From Colias croceus (taxonomy: Eukaryota; Arthropoda; Insecta; Lepidoptera; Pieridae), in contig NC_059549.1 in NCBI RefSeq assembly GCF_905220415.1, positions 3,906,001 through 3,970,000 of the forward strand: 64,000 nucleotides of DNA, read 5' to 3'. Under the pieces are notes generated by a model. It worked only from the letters and a program-made list of their open reading frames with translations. It was not told the origin of the DNA and did no database searches. The position numbers and the translations under genes were made by a program. Position 1 is the stretch's first letter. Each line of letters opens with the position of its first letter. This document shows, piece by piece, positions 62,633-64,000 of the stretch.

Positions 62633-62930
62633 CATCACCATCATCATCATCAGCCCATATACGTTCCCACTGCTGGAACACGGGTCTCCTATGAGGGTAC
62701 AGGCCATAATCCACTACGCTGGCCAAGTGCGTGTTGGCGGATGATGTCGTCGAACTTTTAATTCTTCGACATGCAGTTTCCTCACGATGTTTTCCTTCAC
62801 CGTTCGAGCAGTGGTGATGTAACAACATGCGCAGATAAATTGAAAAATCAATTAATTTCCTGCGCGCTCGCCTGGTCTCGAACCCCGGACTTATCGATTC
62901 GAAGTCCAAGGTCTCACCGCTACTAATACA
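62633..62930 (-). repeat. tRNA-derived SINE with RTE-like tail
   Basis: In minus orientation the head contains a perfect box B, GGTTCGAGACC (plus strand GGTCTCGAACC at 62874-62884), and a weak box-A-like TAGCGGTGAGACC about 40 nt upstream. The body includes GGTGAAGGAAAACATCGTGA and GCCAGCGTAGTGGATTATGG. The 3' end is CCAGCAGTGGGAACGTATAT then GGGCTGATGATGATGATGG. That end resembles the RTE-like LINE end at 9082-9188 (TTCAGCAGTGGACGGGTATA, GGCTGATG). The 100-codon minus frame here (62607-62909) is a by-product of the SINE. Confidence 0.8.
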
Positions 62931-64000
62931 AAAACCAAAACACCAAGATAAATCAAACGATATTGTGGTTTAATCACTCTTACTACTATCTTTATACATC
63001 CTTCGAAGTTAGAACATAGACTGCAACTACAACATTCATATCACAAAAAGCCCCTTCAAAGTCAACCGGCCTTAAAGTACAGTTCTTATTGTGTAACCTA
63101 GACTAAGGAATTACGGCGACAATCTTGCTCTAGATAGCTGACGCTTTTCCAGTTAGTTGCTTGTTCGGTAACCTCAGGTGGTCCACTTGCAAAATAGGCC
63201 TGTCCTTTCTATTTTGCATCTAGCGTAGGAGCTTGCAACATGATTTTATTCATCGTTGGGTAATGAGATTTTATGTTATGAATAGTTTTTTCAAAGAAGT
63301 TTAGATACCTATATATTTAATGCAGTTTTGTTTGTTTGTCACATAATATGTATCTGTAGTAGGACAGATAATAATAAGATTAGTTTTTAGATTAGTTGAT
63401 TTAGAAGTACGGCTAAATCAACTAATAGACAAAAGGAAAATAGAAAATCCTATACTGATCAACGACAAATAAAATTAAAATCATTTTTACCGAAAATGTC
63501 AAAACTTCATTGTCGTAGGAAAATAAGGATATGTGACATCGTGGAGTGACAAACGACACATAGAATTACCCATAATTGCGGACATTTTATACATTTAGTA
63601 TCATACACAAAATTATGATTCCATTAAATATTTTTATAAATACAAACCCGGAACACTTCGCTAGCTCTTAGCCTAACAGCCGGTGCAGCTGTCACGGAAC
63701 CGGTCTTACTCGTGAATTTATTAGCAACATGTCAATATCCATAAACTGGGAGCCACTACTTATTGTGAACTAGTGGGATAAATCGTGTCCTACGAACATT
63801 TTCATGTTATTCCTATAGTTAGTTGTGTTAAATTATCGTCATTATGTCATGCCCTTTGATGAGATAGACGAAGAGTTGCTGCTAATGTTTAATTGTATAA
63901 CGTGTGCTGTTCTAAAATGTATTCATAAAATATTGAAGCCTGGATTGCTTAGTATGAAGTTAGAAACCCATTCTTGTATTCATGGACACAATTACAAATT
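62931..64000. other. Non-coding DNA, no gene seen
   Basis: No supported gene. GC-richer patches occur at about 63110-63240 and 63660-63760. A small hairpin, GCAAAATAG...CTATTTTGC, lies at 63188-63218 and another at 63391-63426. Confidence 0.45.
63391..63426. repeat. Perfect hairpin, 13-bp arms
   Basis: ATTAGTTGATTTA (63391-63403) pairs perfectly with TAAATCAACTAAT (63414-63426) around a 10-nt loop. Confidence 0.7.

Noticed and set aside
62607..62909. 100-codon minus-strand frame
   Set aside because: It lies almost entirely inside the SINE at 62633-62930; the frame is a by-product of the repeat.

Overview
The window looks like gene-poor genomic DNA from a moth or butterfly (Lepidoptera). It is strongly AT-rich, and no reading frame exceeds about 108 codons. 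It carries many repeats of the kind that fill lepidopteran genomes. The main diagnostic group is short Helitron-like elements that start A|TC, carry a GC-rich hairpin near the 3' end (GCGGGCGAAGCCGCG type) and end CTAG|T. There are also RTE-like and other LINE 3' ends with simple tails, and a tRNA-derived SINE whose 3' tail resembles an RTE LINE end. The species cannot be resolved from sequence alone. I found no convincing protein-coding exon, no rRNA, no functional tRNA gene and no CRISPR. The only reading frames with family identity are three short C-terminal LINE remnants.

Layout. 1-9 kb: mostly plain AT-rich DNA with a GC-richer island (601-835), one tRNA-derived SINE (about 3069-3255), a 5' Helitron-like fragment (3971-4100) and a small hairpin (4943-4987). 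9-16 kb: a 5'-truncated RTE-like LINE inside an 11-bp target-site duplication (9071-9199) and a Helitron-like element (13550-13767). 16-20 kb: two large near-perfect inverted repeats. One has 129-bp arms and a 30-nt loop (16128-16415) and joins a longer repeat body ending near 16866. The other has 252-bp arms and a 33-nt loop (19110-19646). An (ACAT)10-bearing repeat follows. 24-29 kb is the densest repeat cluster: five Helitron-like copies in both orientations, two LINE 3' ends, and a 142-bp tandem duplication that itself contains a 21-bp tandem repeat (27563-27846). 29-50 kb: sparse, with Helitron-like copies at 32306 and 43525, a SINE fragment at 36745 and a few small palindromes. 50-58.5 kb: two minus-strand Helitron-like copies, a 154-bp tandem duplication (53845-54154), a LINE C-terminal fragment (55111-55332), a perfect 27-bp-arm palindrome (55439-55497), a poly(A)-ended retroelement tail, and one Helitron-like element nested inside a copy of another subfamily (56937-57403). 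58.5-64 kb: a possible TATA promoter with 5' exon (61477-61779, weak) and a fuller SINE (62633-62930).

How the parts relate. The RTE-like LINE end (9082-9188) and the SINE (62633-62930) share about 30 bp of 3' sequence and a TGATG-type tail. This fits a LINE/SINE partnership in which the SINE borrows the LINE reverse transcriptase. The two long inverted repeats are the strongest structural signals: if transcribed, either would give a long double-stranded hairpin RNA of the kind that feeds endo-siRNA pathways. The window as a whole reads as an intergenic or intronic desert shaped by successive TE insertions.
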